Assembly: GCF_000380165.1 (NCBI RefSeq)
Contig: NZ_KB904680.1
Span: forward strand, 62,001-126,000
Length of the DNA stretch: 64,000 nucleotides
Reading direction: 5' to 3'
From: Wenjunlia vitaminophila DSM 41686
Lineage (GTDB): Bacteria > Actinomycetota > Actinomycetes > Streptomycetales > Streptomycetaceae
Positions 35,334 to 44,695 of this stretch are shown here, one piece after another. Numbering within the stretch: the first letter of the stretch is position 1; the number at the start of each line of letters is the position of its first letter. Below the pieces are notes generated by a model. It made no database searches, was not told the DNA's origin, and saw nothing but the letters and a program-made list of their open reading frames with translations. The translations under genes were made by a program, and so were the position numbers.

Positions 35334-37228
35334 GGCAGCAGACCGACGGGGGTCAGCACCGGCGCCGGGTCGTCACCGAGCGGGAGCAGGAAGCGTCGGT
35401 CGAGGAACCGGTTGCCCCGCTCGCACGTGGTTTCCGAGACGAAGAGGCAGACATGGCACGCCGCGCCGTGGAGGTAGTCGTCCGGGAAACATGGGAGACG
35501 CTCGGCGCACAGCGGGTCGGAGGAACAGTGCGCGGCGTCCCGAAGCGCTCTGCGCACGATCCGTTCGAAGTGCGGCGCCCTGGCGAGCGAGACCAGCCCG
35601 CCGAGGGTGCCCTCGGAGTCCGGTACGGCCGTGTAGAGGAGAATCCCCGTCCTGGGATCGTCGTCGTCACCGGCGTAGATCCGTTCCGCCAGACTCGCCG
35701 AGTTGTAGCCGCACTCCAGGGCGATGGTGCGGATGAGCAGGTGGGAGAGGGTGTGCAGGGCGAAGTAGCGCTCACCCGGCCAGCCGTACATGGGGTCGAA
35801 CGGAGTGGTGAGCCGGTCGGACCTGCGCTTGTCCCGGAAACGGGCGAACGCCTCACGGTGCGCCGTCATCTGCGGCGATGACCGGACGTCGGCCACCCAT
35901 TCGGCCATCCGGCCGGGGTGCACCCGCAGGAAGATCCCTTCGCCTCGCACCTCACTGGCCGGGACCCAGGAGGGGGCGGAACGGCTGAGCCGCACCGGGG
36001 TGGCGATCCCCTCGGACTCCCGGTCGGGCGCGTCGAGCCGGGTGAACCCGATCAGCGCCCGGGCCTCTCGCAGCCGCTCGACCTGTCGGACGTCGGAGAA
36101 GAGCCCTCCCAGCGCGTCGGGCACCGTCACCGGGGCGAGAGCGAAGTCATCACTCGGTTCGGCCGGTGGCGGCCCGGACAGCACGTCCCATTCCGGACCG
36201 AGCAGATCCGACTGGGTCGCGGTGTCGCTCACCGTCTCGGCACCGCCTCCGTTCCTGCGCGCCTCGATGGCGGCGAGCACGGCAGCCGGGTCGTACTCCC
36301 GGAGGTAGCCGTACCCGGGAAGAGTGGCGAGGAACTGGTACATCTCCACCGAGTTGACGTTCTCCAGCGCCGGCCACTGGTCGTCCAGGAGCTTGCTGAT
36401 GGAGGCGCCCCGCGCCGGTGGCAACGCGAGCGCACTGAGCGTCATCGGGAACCAGTGGTTGGACGCTCCGGCGACCATCAGGGTGGCTTCCTCGTCGCAG
36501 CCGCGCTCCGCGTACGTCCCGAGATGGGGGTGCCGCCCCCGGCATGCGGGCAGTTGCTCCTGCCCGTCGGCCCCCATCGCCTCGCGGATGTTGCGCCTCG
36601 CCCCGCAGGCGACGCACTCCAGAGTCACGTTGGCCGCCTGGTTGCCGCCGTGGTCCAGCATCCGAAGTCGGGGCCTGGAGGTTCCGCAGTCCCGGCCGCG
36701 GTGAACGAACTGGACGTACGGGAACTCGTCGAGGTGGCCGCGGGTGCAGACCAGGGTGAAACGCGCCGCGACGGCGAGGGGTTTCTTCGCCTTGCAGTCG
36801 TGGACGAACTTCGCCTCGTGCGGGGCCCTGGGGTTGTTGTTGACGAAGGCGAACACCCCGGAGTCGATGGCGGCGAGCTCGTAGCACGCGGTGCACCGCA
36901 TCCACTGGGGGAACGGAGTGACGGGAACTCCGGTTCCCTGAGCGGACTGCTCCTTGGGTGAGTTGTCCGCCCCCTCCATCCAGGGCGCCGCCCGCAGCTC
37001 GGTGATCTGGTCCTGGCCGTACAGTTGCAGGGCGCGATTGACCGCGTGCCTCAGCCGTGGCTCGTCGATGACGTAGTCGGCGAGTCCGCTGAAGTTCCAC
37101 GTCTCCAGGCCCTTGACCAGGACGGAGAAGTGAGGCAGGTCGATCAGTGCGCCGACGCCCGCGGTGAACATCAGGTGACTGGGGCGAACGGTCCCCACGC
37201 GGCGGAAGTACCCGGTCGTGCTGGTCAT
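35330..37228 (-). CDS. drmB: DISARM protein DrmB (DUF1998)
   Basis: 632 aa from ATG 37228, which overlaps the drmA stop by 4 bp; the 35 residues upstream are shadow sequence. The N-terminus GYFRRVGTVRPSHLMFTAGV is typical of DrmB. Cys pairs near residue 110 (MRCTACYEL), around 210 (LECVACGARRNIRE) and at the end suggest zinc sites. The DUF1998 core lies at about 485-632: ERYFALHTLSHLLIRTIALE, LAERIYAG, then CSSDPLCAERLPC and LHGAACHVCLFVSETTCERG. DrmB pairs with the DrmA helicase in the core complex that loads on phage DNA. Confidence 0.93.
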   Translation of the reverse strand: MTSTTGYFRRVGTVRPSHLMFTAGVGALIDLPHFSVLVKGLETWNFSGLADYVIDEPRLRHAVNRALQLYGQDQITELRAAPWMEGADNSPKEQSAQGTGVPVTPFPQWMRCTACYELAAIDSGVFAFVNNNPRAPHEAKFVHDCKAKKPLAVAARFTLVCTRGHLDEFPYVQFVHRGRDCGTSRPRLRMLDHGGNQAANVTLECVACGARRNIREAMGADGQEQLPACRGRHPHLGTYAERGCDEEATLMVAGASNHWFPMTLSALALPPARGASISKLLDDQWPALENVNSVEMYQFLATLPGYGYLREYDPAAVLAAIEARRNGGGAETVSDTATQSDLLGPEWDVLSGPPPAEPSDDFALAPVTVPDALGGLFSDVRQVERLREARALIGFTRLDAPDRESEGIATPVRLSRSAPSWVPASEVRGEGIFLRVHPGRMAEWVADVRSSPQMTAHREAFARFRDKRRSDRLTTPFDPMYGWPGERYFALHTLSHLLIRTIALECGYNSASLAERIYAGDDDDPRTGILLYTAVPDSEGTLGGLVSLARAPHFERIVRRALRDAAHCSSDPLCAERLPCFPDDYLHGAACHVCLFVSETTCERGNRFLDRRFLLPLGDDPAPVLTPVGLLP

Positions 37229-40200
37229 CGCTTGGCCCTCCTGGATGCCGGGGCAGCGGTCGGACCGTACTCGTCGGCGTCCACCGTCACGTCCGAGTCG
37301 CCGGGCTTCTCGCGCGCGGGGCCGAAACGCCACGGCGGCCCGGTGCTTGTGGCCGGATCGACGAAGTCACCCCCGCCCGAAAACAGCAGGTTGATCTCGT
37401 TCTCCGTCTCCCGCATGGACATCGGCACGGTCAGCTCGGTCCACCGTGTTCCGTCGGCCCTGTGTAGCAGCCCCCGGACGTTGGTGTCCTTCTTCTTCTC
37501 CTTGCGGTAGCCGGTCAGGGCCGTTCCCGACCGCGCGTCGAGCCACTTCTCCCGTAAGGTGTCGAGACGTTCCGCGAGGTACTCGCGGGCGTTGGGGTCA
37601 CCGGCGCGATCCGCACGCTCCAGCAGGCGCCGCCGGACGTCGGTGGCGGCCTCCCCGTCGAGGTCCACGTCGTGGGCGTCGGTGTTGCGGGAGTGCTGGT
37701 ACTCGGACTGGCGCAGGGCCGCGACGAAGGTGGCGGCGGTGCCGCGGTCCAGGGACCGGCGGGTGAACGGCGTCACCGACAACGCCTCGACCTGTCGGTA
37801 GAACGTGGCGTGGTAGTGCGTGAAGTCCTCGAAGTGCGCGAGGTCGCGGGGGCGTGACCAGTTGTACAGGGTGACGACCAGTCCGGGGCGTCGGGGGTCC
37901 CTTCCGACCCGTGAGGACGCCTGGATGTACTCGGCCGTGTTCTTCGGCTGGCCGACCACGAGCATCAGGCCGAACCGGGAGACGTCGATCCCGACCTGGA
38001 GCATCGACGTGGCCAGCACCACGTCCACGGCCTGCTTCTCCGACGCGGTCAGCCGTACCCTGGGCTCCCGTTTGTCCTTCTTGGCGGCGGCGTACTCACG
38101 CAGCAGCGCCCGCCGTCGCACCGAGGTGTCCCGTTGCTGGTCGAAACCCACCTCGAGGCGTTTGAGCGTGGCACCGATGTCGGCCGAGGAGACGCGGGAG
38201 GTGAGTTCCTGGATGGTGAGCATGCCGGACGCGCTGACGAGGCGGTCGGCGATCGGGTGCCGCCCCCGGCGACTGCCGTTGGAGCGGACCCGGGTGGTGA
38301 TGTCGTCGTCCAGGTAACGCCGCATGCCGGCGAGTTCGCGGGTGGCGTTGAAGTAGCCGACGAGGGTCATGTACGGGTCCGCGGGCGCTCCGTGGTCGTC
38401 GAAGAGCTGTTGGGCGCCGAGGAGCAGGATCTCGGCCACGCGGATCTCGGCGGCCTTCAGCCGCGTCCCGTGGGCGCACACCCCCAGGTACCGCCGCCCT
38501 GGGTGGCTTCTGCTGAGTCCGACCTGACGGGAGAAGAACGTGTCTCCCGCGTCGAGTACCTGCGGGGGGAAGATGGCCACCTTCCGTCCGAAGACGCCGC
38601 GCACCTGGGCAGCGGCACGCTTGGTGGTGGCCGTGGAGGCCACGATCTTGGGGCCGACCTCATGACGCACGCCGTCGGCGTCGTGGAAGGACCAGGTGCA
38701 CAGCTGGTCCACGGCGGCCTCGAAGAGCCCCACGGTGGTGCCGAGCGCCCCCGATATCAGGTGCAACTCGTCCTGGATGATCAGGTCCGGTGGTCGCAGC
38801 CTGGTCACCCGCTGGGAGACAACCGCGGGCCACTCGTCCCCCTTGGCGACGTGTCTGCCACGGCACTTGGTCTCCGCGTCGAGGTCGTCGTGTCGGTACC
38901 CGTGCCGCTCGCACCACTCGGTGACCCGTCCGAACAACAGCCCGCTGTAGCCGTTCCACGGGAGCTGGGCGAACTTGTCCACGGTGGCGATGAGCATCGT
39001 GGGGGCGAGCCGGTAGATCTCCTCGTCCACGGTGAGCACCGGGATGCCCTCGTTGCGCGCGCTGCGCCGGGAGAAGGGACAGCGCCCTACGCCGGTGATC
39101 TCGGAGCTCTTCTCCCCCTCACCGCGCGGGCAGTACAGCAGTATCCGGCGCTGGATCTCGTCGGCTTCCATGTTCCGTCGGGCGGTCAGCTCGGTACCGC
39201 ACCAGGGGCAGGTGAGCACCTGGAGCACCCTGGCGTACTTGTCGCTGGCGCTCTCCCTGGCATCTGCTATCTGCTCCCGGGCCTCGCCGAACCAGTTGGG
39301 TGACACGGAGGTGCCCACCCACATCCCGATCCGGAACGGGGTGGTTCCCCACCGGGTGTCTCCCTGCCCCACGTGTTCCCTGCGCAGCACCTCACAGGCG
39401 CTGACGAGTGCCGCCGCGCGCTGGAACTGCTGGGCGGTGAGCAGCCTCAGGGTGTAGCGCATGATGACGGCCACTCCCGCCTCACCACTGCGGGCCTCGG
39501 TATCCGTACCGATCACTCCCTGGAGGCGGCGCACGGCGAACGTGTAGGCCGCGAGCCCCAGGTACGCCTCGGTCTTGCCGCCACCGGTCGGGAAGAACAG
39601 CAGATCGACCACCGCATCCCGGCCGCTGCCGCGGTGCCGGTGGCCGGGACGGGAGAGGGAGTCCAGGTTGAGCAGGATGAAGGCGAGCTGGAAGGGCCAC
39701 CAGGTCGCGCCTTCCTTGCCCCTGCCGTACACCGCGGCGTGGGCGGCGCGGTAGGAGGCGGGATCGTGCGCGTGCCTGCCCCGCGCCTGGGCGATGGCGG
39801 TGTTGCGACGTTGTAGGGCCATGGCGCGGTTGGCGAAGCGGAACGCCTCGAGCGCCGTGTCGTCCCCGCGGAGCAGGGCGATGCCCGCGGCGATCCGCTC
39901 GGCCACCTCCTCGGCCTGCTCCACGGCGGCGGTGGCCGCGGGGGCGAGGTGGCCGGGGAGTGCGCCGGCCCGCTCCCGTTCCTGCTCCAGCCAGACCTGG
40001 TAGCCGTCGGCGAGTGGGGCGAGCGCGGTGGCCAGTTCCTCGCGGCGCTCCGGCACGGCCAGGGCCGCGAGCTCGTCCATTCCGAGTTCGAGTCCGGCGA
40101 GCAGACCCTGTTCCCGTGCCGTCGGTGCGGTGGTGGCCGGCACGTCGTACTCGGGCAGCCAGGTGGTGGTCAGGCGGTGCGCCCGACGCTCGCCGTTCCG

Positions 40201-41088
40201 CACGTGGGCGCGTACCGCGACGTTGCGTCCCATGGCGTGCTTGAGGTGGTCCCGGTAGAGCAGGCGCAGTCGGCGTTCCTCCGGGTCGTCGGGCCCGCTG
40301 TTCGCGGCGCCGGGGTCGAGCGGGTCGTCGATCGGCAGGAAGACGGCGGCCTGGTCGTCGGGGAAGGCGGTGACCTCGAGCTCGGTCTGGAACAGCCAGT
40401 TGGTGTCCCTGCGCCCCTGCGCCTCCGCCAGCTTGTTGACGAGGGCGACCTCGACGACCCTGACGTCCTCGCCGTGCGCGGTGCCGGCCCGCTGTCGCAC
40501 CCGGATGTCCAGGCACACCGCGGTGTCGGCGCTGTCCCCCTCCAGCAGCCGCCGCGTGCTGTGCTCGGTGGTGACGGTGACGTCCTCCTGGTGTTCCACC
40601 GGCTCCCGGACCCACGCCGCCGGTCCTTCTCCGGCCGCTCCGCCCGAGGGACCGACGGTGTAACGCCCCCAGCGCGCGGTGACGGTGAGCGTGCCCACGG
40701 ACGCCGGGACCGCGAAGGACAGTCCCATGGAGGACGCCCACATCCGTCCGGCGGCCTGCGGCGTCAGCAACTCGGGCAGCCCGGGGTCGCTCTGCTCCCC
40801 GTCGCAGCCGCCGTCCGTGTCGCCGGACTGCGCCGCGACCCTGGCAATCATCGCCTGGGTCGTCCCCGAGACCGGCTGTGGACCGAGCATGCCCACCAGG
40901 TACCGGTCGCGGGGACCGGTGGAGTGCTGCGGGAGTGTCTCCCGCTCCCCGTCCCACGGGCCGAGCAGGTCACGCCGGATGTAGTCGCCCAGCTTGTCTC
41001 GCACGTCGTACGAGTCGGCGGGCTGGAACGTCTGCGGAACCTCGTCCAGCGGGTGCGGCACCGACACCGGGGCGGTCTTGGGGGACAT
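37225..41088 (-). CDS. drmA: DISARM helicase DrmA
   Basis: 1287 aa from ATG 41088 (MSPKTAPVSVPHPLDEVPQT); the longer open frame to 41712 overlaps the divergent ATPase gene and is not used. The SF2 helicase core has Walker A LLFFPTGGGKTEAYLGLAAY at about 500, a DELH-type box PPDLIIQDELHLISGALG at about 770, and the late motifs DVSRFGLMLVVGQPKNTAEY and ASSRVGRDPRRPGLVVTLYN at about 1040-1065. The N-terminal half is a DrmA-specific region. A CPWCGTELTARRN zinc pair lies near residue 630. It is the first gene of the drmABC unit, with stop/start overlaps into drmB and drmC. Confidence 0.94.
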   Translation of the reverse strand: MSPKTAPVSVPHPLDEVPQTFQPADSYDVRDKLGDYIRRDLLGPWDGERETLPQHSTGPRDRYLVGMLGPQPVSGTTQAMIARVAAQSGDTDGGCDGEQSDPGLPELLTPQAAGRMWASSMGLSFAVPASVGTLTVTARWGRYTVGPSGGAAGEGPAAWVREPVEHQEDVTVTTEHSTRRLLEGDSADTAVCLDIRVRQRAGTAHGEDVRVVEVALVNKLAEAQGRRDTNWLFQTELEVTAFPDDQAAVFLPIDDPLDPGAANSGPDDPEERRLRLLYRDHLKHAMGRNVAVRAHVRNGERRAHRLTTTWLPEYDVPATTAPTAREQGLLAGLELGMDELAALAVPERREELATALAPLADGYQVWLEQERERAGALPGHLAPAATAAVEQAEEVAERIAAGIALLRGDDTALEAFRFANRAMALQRRNTAIAQARGRHAHDPASYRAAHAAVYGRGKEGATWWPFQLAFILLNLDSLSRPGHRHRGSGRDAVVDLLFFPTGGGKTEAYLGLAAYTFAVRRLQGVIGTDTEARSGEAGVAVIMRYTLRLLTAQQFQRAAALVSACEVLRREHVGQGDTRWGTTPFRIGMWVGTSVSPNWFGEAREQIADARESASDKYARVLQVLTCPWCGTELTARRNMEADEIQRRILLYCPRGEGEKSSEITGVGRCPFSRRSARNEGIPVLTVDEEIYRLAPTMLIATVDKFAQLPWNGYSGLLFGRVTEWCERHGYRHDDLDAETKCRGRHVAKGDEWPAVVSQRVTRLRPPDLIIQDELHLISGALGTTVGLFEAAVDQLCTWSFHDADGVRHEVGPKIVASTATTKRAAAQVRGVFGRKVAIFPPQVLDAGDTFFSRQVGLSRSHPGRRYLGVCAHGTRLKAAEIRVAEILLLGAQQLFDDHGAPADPYMTLVGYFNATRELAGMRRYLDDDITTRVRSNGSRRGRHPIADRLVSASGMLTIQELTSRVSSADIGATLKRLEVGFDQQRDTSVRRRALLREYAAAKKDKREPRVRLTASEKQAVDVVLATSMLQVGIDVSRFGLMLVVGQPKNTAEYIQASSRVGRDPRRPGLVVTLYNWSRPRDLAHFEDFTHYHATFYRQVEALSVTPFTRRSLDRGTAATFVAALRQSEYQHSRNTDAHDVDLDGEAATDVRRRLLERADRAGDPNAREYLAERLDTLREKWLDARSGTALTGYRKEKKKDTNVRGLLHRADGTRWTELTVPMSMRETENEINLLFSGGGDFVDPATSTGPPWRFGPAREKPGDSDVTVDADEYGPTAAPASRRAKR

Positions 41089-41181
41089 CGATACGAGGGC
41101 CCTTCTTCGCTTGGGGGGCGGTTCCCTGGCAAAACACGAGGAACTGACGGCAGGTCCATGAAGCACGCAGAGCGCAAGCCG

Positions 41182-41204
41182 TTGACTCAGTTCACAATAC
41201 ATGA
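41182..41204 (+). promoter_or_regulatory. TTGACT-GTTCAC box between drmA and the AAA ATPase
   Basis: TTGACT (41182-41187), two bases, then GTTCAC (41190-41195) and AATACATGAG. The same layout occurs before the kinase at 55115-55128 (minus strand) and, with two changes, at 58926-58939. It lies in the divergent gap, so it could serve either gene. TTGACT fits a -35 box but no good -10 follows at 17-18 bases. Confidence 0.35.
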
Positions 41205-41344
41205 GGTGACGAACTGCCATCATCGAACCGTGATTCTCGCGATGAAAAGTGGCACCGGGCGCCGCCGCACTGTCGGCGCCCCACGACGGGCGGGCGGCGA
41301 TACTCCTCCCCACCGTGACCAGCGTGCTGAGGTAGCTTGTCGAT

Positions 41345-42664
41345 GTGACTGCACAGGCCATCGAAGAGGTACGCCTGACCGCGTTCAAGAGCTTCCGCGG
41401 TGAGACACTCAGGCTTGCCCCGTTGACCGTGCTGATCGGCCGCAACAGCGGCGGCAAGTCCAACGCCCTCGACGGCCTTGAGGTGCTGTCCCGGCTGGCC
41501 AGCGGCGAGGACATCACCGACGCCCTGGAGAGCCGGCACAGCGCGGCCGGCCCGGTGCGCGGCGGCCTCGCCGGCTGCGTCCCCCACGGAACCGACAGTT
41601 TCACTCTGGGGTGCAGCGTCACAGGGGAACAAGGCCCCATCCACCTCGACGTGACGGTCACCCTCGAACCGGATGTGCGAATCGTCGCGGAACGCCTCGA
41701 GGGTCCGACCAAGAGCGGCCCCCGTCCCCTCCTGAAGAGCTACGACCCGGACCCACACCTCGGCGACATCCACGCCGCCTGGCACAACGGCAAACCGGGG
41801 CGCAACCCCAGCGGGCCGTTCCGTGGCTCCCGACTCCTCACCGCCCAACTGCCGTCACGCATCGAGGGCCGCACCCGCGGCGAACGCGACACCCTGCACG
41901 CGGCGGAAGCCATGCTGTCCGCCCTGTCCAGCGTCTTCCACCTCGACCCGGTCCCGCACCTGATGCGCCAGTACGTCCCCTCCCGTGACACCCAGATCCG
42001 CAGGACCGCGGAGAACCTCTCCGCGGCCATCGGCAACATCGAACGCAGGGACCCCGCGCTCTTCCGGCGGCTGGTAACCCTGCTGCGCGGCCTCGCCGAC
42101 CACCAGATCGAAACCCTCACGGTCACCCGCTCCGACCTCGGCGACGTCATGCTGGGGCTCGACGAGGGCGAGCAGGGGCTGACCCCCGCCCGGGAGATGA
42201 GTGACGGGATGCTCCGCTTCCTCGCCATCACCACGTCACTGCTCACCGGCAGCCGAGGACTCGACCTCGGCCCCGGGAAACGCCCCCTGTCCGCCCCGTC
42301 CGACCAGGCGCTGATGCTCGTCATCGAGGAACTGGAGAACGGCCTGCACCCGTCCCAGGCCTCCGAGGTGCTCCACCTCGTCCGGCAGGCCAGCGAGGAG
42401 AACGGCACCCAGGTGCTGATCACGACCCACAGCCCGGCGCTGCTCTCCGCCCTGTCCCGCGAGGACCACGAAGGCGTCGTGGTCTGCCACCGGGACCGCG
42501 ACTCCGGGACCAGCCGCCTGACCAGGCTCACCGAACTGGACGGGTACCCGGTGGCCATGGCCAGCGGTCCCCTGGGCGACGTCGTCACCCAGGGGCGCCT
42601 GGAAAGAACCGAACCCGACCAGCGGGACTTCTCCGACTTCGACCGGCTCCTCGGGATCGGGTGA
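41345..42664 (+). CDS. AAA-family (SMC/ABC-like) ATPase of a two-gene cassette
   Basis: 439 aa, GTG 41345. RLTAFKSFRGETLRLAPLTV and LIGRNSGGKSNALDGLEVLS give the N-terminal Walker A (about residues 35-42) of an OLD/AAA_21-type ATPase. The C-terminal half has a signature-like REMSDGMLRFLAI, Walker B LMLVIEELENGLHPSQ and the His switch VLITTHSPALLSAL. Such ATPases act as switches for a linked effector in OLD, Gabija, Septu or PARIS-like systems. Here no TOPRIM domain is fused; the next gene, 3 bp downstream, is a PIN-like protein, the likely effector. It points away from drmA. Confidence 0.88.
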   Translation: MTAQAIEEVRLTAFKSFRGETLRLAPLTVLIGRNSGGKSNALDGLEVLSRLASGEDITDALESRHSAAGPVRGGLAGCVPHGTDSFTLGCSVTGEQGPIHLDVTVTLEPDVRIVAERLEGPTKSGPRPLLKSYDPDPHLGDIHAAWHNGKPGRNPSGPFRGSRLLTAQLPSRIEGRTRGERDTLHAAEAMLSALSSVFHLDPVPHLMRQYVPSRDTQIRRTAENLSAAIGNIERRDPALFRRLVTLLRGLADHQIETLTVTRSDLGDVMLGLDEGEQGLTPAREMSDGMLRFLAITTSLLTGSRGLDLGPGKRPLSAPSDQALMLVIEELENGLHPSQASEVLHLVRQASEENGTQVLITTHSPALLSALSREDHEGVVVCHRDRDSGTSRLTRLTELDGYPVAMASGPLGDVVTQGRLERTEPDQRDFSDFDRLLGIG

Positions 42665-42667
42665 CCC

Positions 42668-43141
42668 GTGGCGCGCGGAGTGGAGTTCGTGGACACCTCG
42701 ATCCTCTGCAACCTGCTGGGCATCCCCGGCAAGTGCCAGGACCGGGACACCGTCGTCGCCGACCTCAAACGCAAACGCGAGGCTCGCGACCGCGACCTGC
42801 TGTTACCGGTGACCGCCGTCATCGAGACCGGCAACCACATCGCCCAGATATCCGACGGCCACCACCGCAGGACCTGCGCCGAACGCTTCGCGAACCTGCT
42901 CACCATGGTCGTGGAGGGCAAGGCGCCCTGGGCGCTGAATGAGGTGGAGTGGGACGCCGCCCACCTCACCACCCTGATCCGCGGCGGCAACTCGGGCAGC
43001 ACCCTGGTGGAACACGCCTGCAACCGGCTCGGCTGCGGCGACCTGAACATCCTGATCGAACGGGACCGCTACCTGGCCCGCACCTCGGGGGTGACCGCCA
43101 CCGTGTGGACCCTCGACGAACTGCTGAGCGCCTACGCCTGA
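42668..43141 (+). CDS. PIN-like nuclease, partner of the AAA ATPase
   Basis: 157 aa, GTG 42668, three bases after the ATPase stop. The pattern of acidic residues fits a PIN nuclease: VEFVDTSILCNLLG (Asp9), PVTAVIETGNHIA (Glu near 59), then a C-terminal GCGDLNILIERDRY (Asp near 125). The near-contact with the ATPase gene indicates a working pair: ATPase sensor plus RNA- or tRNA-cutting effector is the natural reading, but the substrate is unknown. Confidence 0.7.
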   Translation: MARGVEFVDTSILCNLLGIPGKCQDRDTVVADLKRKREARDRDLLLPVTAVIETGNHIAQISDGHHRRTCAERFANLLTMVVEGKAPWALNEVEWDAAHLTTLIRGGNSGSTLVEHACNRLGCGDLNILIERDRYLARTSGVTATVWTLDELLSAYA

Positions 43142-43157
43142 GACCAGCGGCGACCTC

Positions 43158-43182
43158 GGCGAGCGGGCGATCCCCGCTCGCC
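43158..43182. terminator. Bidirectional hairpin between convergent genes
   Basis: GGCGAGCGGG (43158-43167) pairs with CCCGCTCGCC (43173-43182) over a 5-base loop. It lies 17 bases after the PIN gene and 43 bases from the end of the opposing ATPase gene. Confidence 0.75.
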
Positions 43183-43224
43183 GCCCTGGCTCCATTGGCC
43201 CTCCCCCGGCGTCGCCGGGCACGT

Positions 43225-43668
43225 TCAGCGCCGTCGCGCGAGGTCCCTCTCCGCCCAGACGACCTTCACCCGCCCGTCACGCACATCCCACCCCCAGCGG
43301 TCGGCGAGCTCCGCCACCACCAACAGCCCCCGGCCCGACTCGGCCTCCGGCGACGGCACGTCAACCGACGGCTGAGGGGGTCGCTCCGGACGGGAGTCGG
43401 ACACCTCCACCCGCACCGTCCCGGACCGCAGGGACAACCCCAGCCCGAAGTCCCGACCAGGCACGCCGCCATGAATCACCGCGTTGGTGGCCAGCTCCGC
43501 CGTGATCCAGGCAACCCCTCGGGAGACACCCGCAGTGTGGGGCACACCCCAACTCTCGAGCTGCTGCACCACCAGCAACCTGGCGAGCCGCGCCCCGCGC
43601 CAAGTGGAGCTGAGCGGCACGGAGAACGAGACGGCGGGCGAGGCAGGAGCGACGAAATTCGCATTCAT
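43225..43668 (-). CDS. Anti-sigma-type ATP-binding protein (HATPase_c)
   Basis: 147 aa, ATG 43668. A single histidine-kinase-like ATPase fold: WITAELATNAVIHGG (N-box), VRVEVSDSRP (G1) and SGRGLLVVAELADRWGW (G2). Such short RsbW/SpoIIAB-like proteins are standard partners of Scr1-type XRE regulators and DUF397 proteins in actinomycetes, and here it is divergent from exactly that pair. It likely binds or phosphorylates a regulatory partner. Confidence 0.88.
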   Translation of the reverse strand: MNANFVAPASPAVSFSVPLSSTWRGARLARLLVVQQLESWGVPHTAGVSRGVAWITAELATNAVIHGGVPGRDFGLGLSLRSGTVRVEVSDSRPERPPQPSVDVPSPEAESGRGLLVVAELADRWGWDVRDGRVKVVWAERDLARRR

Positions 43669-43750
43669 GCCGTAACCGTGCGGTCACGCCACTACCCTGA
43701 CCAGGTAGCACGGTCGTACCGGAGTGGCGGTACGAGGCGGGAGGGGCTTC

Positions 43751-43777
43751 TGTACGGACGTTGTACGGGTCCTGTAC
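43751..43777 (+). repeat. Three TGTAC repeats at 11-bp steps before the Scr1 gene
   Basis: TGTAC occurs at 43751, 43762 and 43773, each within a longer similar 11-mer (TGTACGGACGT, TGTACGGGTCC, TGTACCCGGCC). The spacing of exactly one helical turn puts the three copies on one face of the DNA, 77 bp before the Scr1-type regulator start. It is a candidate operator for that regulator. Confidence 0.5.
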
Positions 43778-43853
43778 CCGGCCAGCACCGACACCGGCGG
43801 CCGGCCCCCTCGTTGAACCAGGGACGTGACACCGGAACGTGGGGGTGCCCCGT

Positions 43854-44693
43854 ATGACTACTACTACCACCACCGGTCCACGAAAACGGGACAAGGACGA
43901 CGATCGCCCCGGCATCTGGGTCGGCTACGGCAAACTCGTCAAGCTGTTCCGCGAGAAGGCCGGCCTGACCCAACAACAGCTCGCACAGGCCCTGGGCTAC
44001 TCCGTGGAGCTGGTCGCCTCCGTCGAGCAGGGCCGCCGCCCCGCGAAGGCCGCGTTCACCGCCCGCGCGGAGGAGGTGCTGGAGGCCGGCGGGGCACTGC
44101 GGGTGTTGCAGGAGAACGTGGACCTGGCCAAGTTGCCCGAGTTTTTCCGCGACTTCGCCATCATCGAGGCGGAGGCCGTGAGCCGCTGCTCATACGATCC
44201 GCTGCTCGTCCCCGGCCTGCTCCAGACGGAGGAGTACGCGCGGGCACTCTTCTCAGGACACTGCCCACCGTTGGACGATGAGGTCATCGAACAACACGTG
44301 GAGGCGAGGCTGGCGAGGCAACGGCTCCTGACGCGGACGCCGTTGGTGGATTTGTCCTTCGTAGTTGGGGAGGCCGCGCTACTCAACCCGGTGGGCGGAC
44401 CCATGACCATGCGCGGTCAGTTACAACAGTTGCTGAGCCTAGGAGCCTACCGAAATATCACCATCCAGGTCATGCCACTCACTCCCGGCTTCCACCCCGG
44501 ACTCAATGGGCCGATGGTCCTCCTGGAAACGCCAGAGCACCGGCGAGTCGGCTACATCGAGTCCCAGGAGGTCGGTGTGGTGATCACTGACCAAACTAGT
44601 GTCAGCGCGTTTGATCAGCGATACGGCAAACTGCGATCTCAGTCTTTGAACGTCGAAGAATCAGCGCAGCTCATCCAACGCATTGGAGAATAG
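43854..44693 (+). CDS. XRE-family Scr1-type regulator
   Basis: 279 aa from ATG 43854, with GGGGGTG 7 bases upstream (an in-frame GTG at 43839 is inside that site). The N-terminal helix-turn-helix KLVKLFREKAGLTQQQLAQA plus LGYSVELVASVEQGRRPA is followed by the Scr1 C-terminal domain (DUF5753): CSYDPLLVPGLLQTEEYARA, then VVGEAALLNPVGGPMTMRGQ and ITIQVMPLTPGFHPGLNGPM. It forms the regulatory, antitoxin-like half of a pair with DUF397, two bases downstream. The 3' half drops in GC and contains a rare TTA leucine codon at 44421. Confidence 0.93.
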   Translation: MTTTTTTGPRKRDKDDDRPGIWVGYGKLVKLFREKAGLTQQQLAQALGYSVELVASVEQGRRPAKAAFTARAEEVLEAGGALRVLQENVDLAKLPEFFRDFAIIEAEAVSRCSYDPLLVPGLLQTEEYARALFSGHCPPLDDEVIEQHVEARLARQRLLTRTPLVDLSFVVGEAALLNPVGGPMTMRGQLQQLLSLGAYRNITIQVMPLTPGFHPGLNGPMVLLETPEHRRVGYIESQEVGVVITDQTSVSAFDQRYGKLRSQSLNVEESAQLIQRIGE

Positions 44694-44695
44694 TA

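Noticed and set aside
41182-41210. Standard -35/-10 promoter using TTGACT
   Set aside because: No TANNNT-like -10 at 16-18 bases; kept only as a shared sequence box.
41089-41712. N-terminal extension of drmA
   Set aside because: It would lie over the divergent ATPase gene and its sequence lacks similarity to DrmA; ATG 41088 fits the family.
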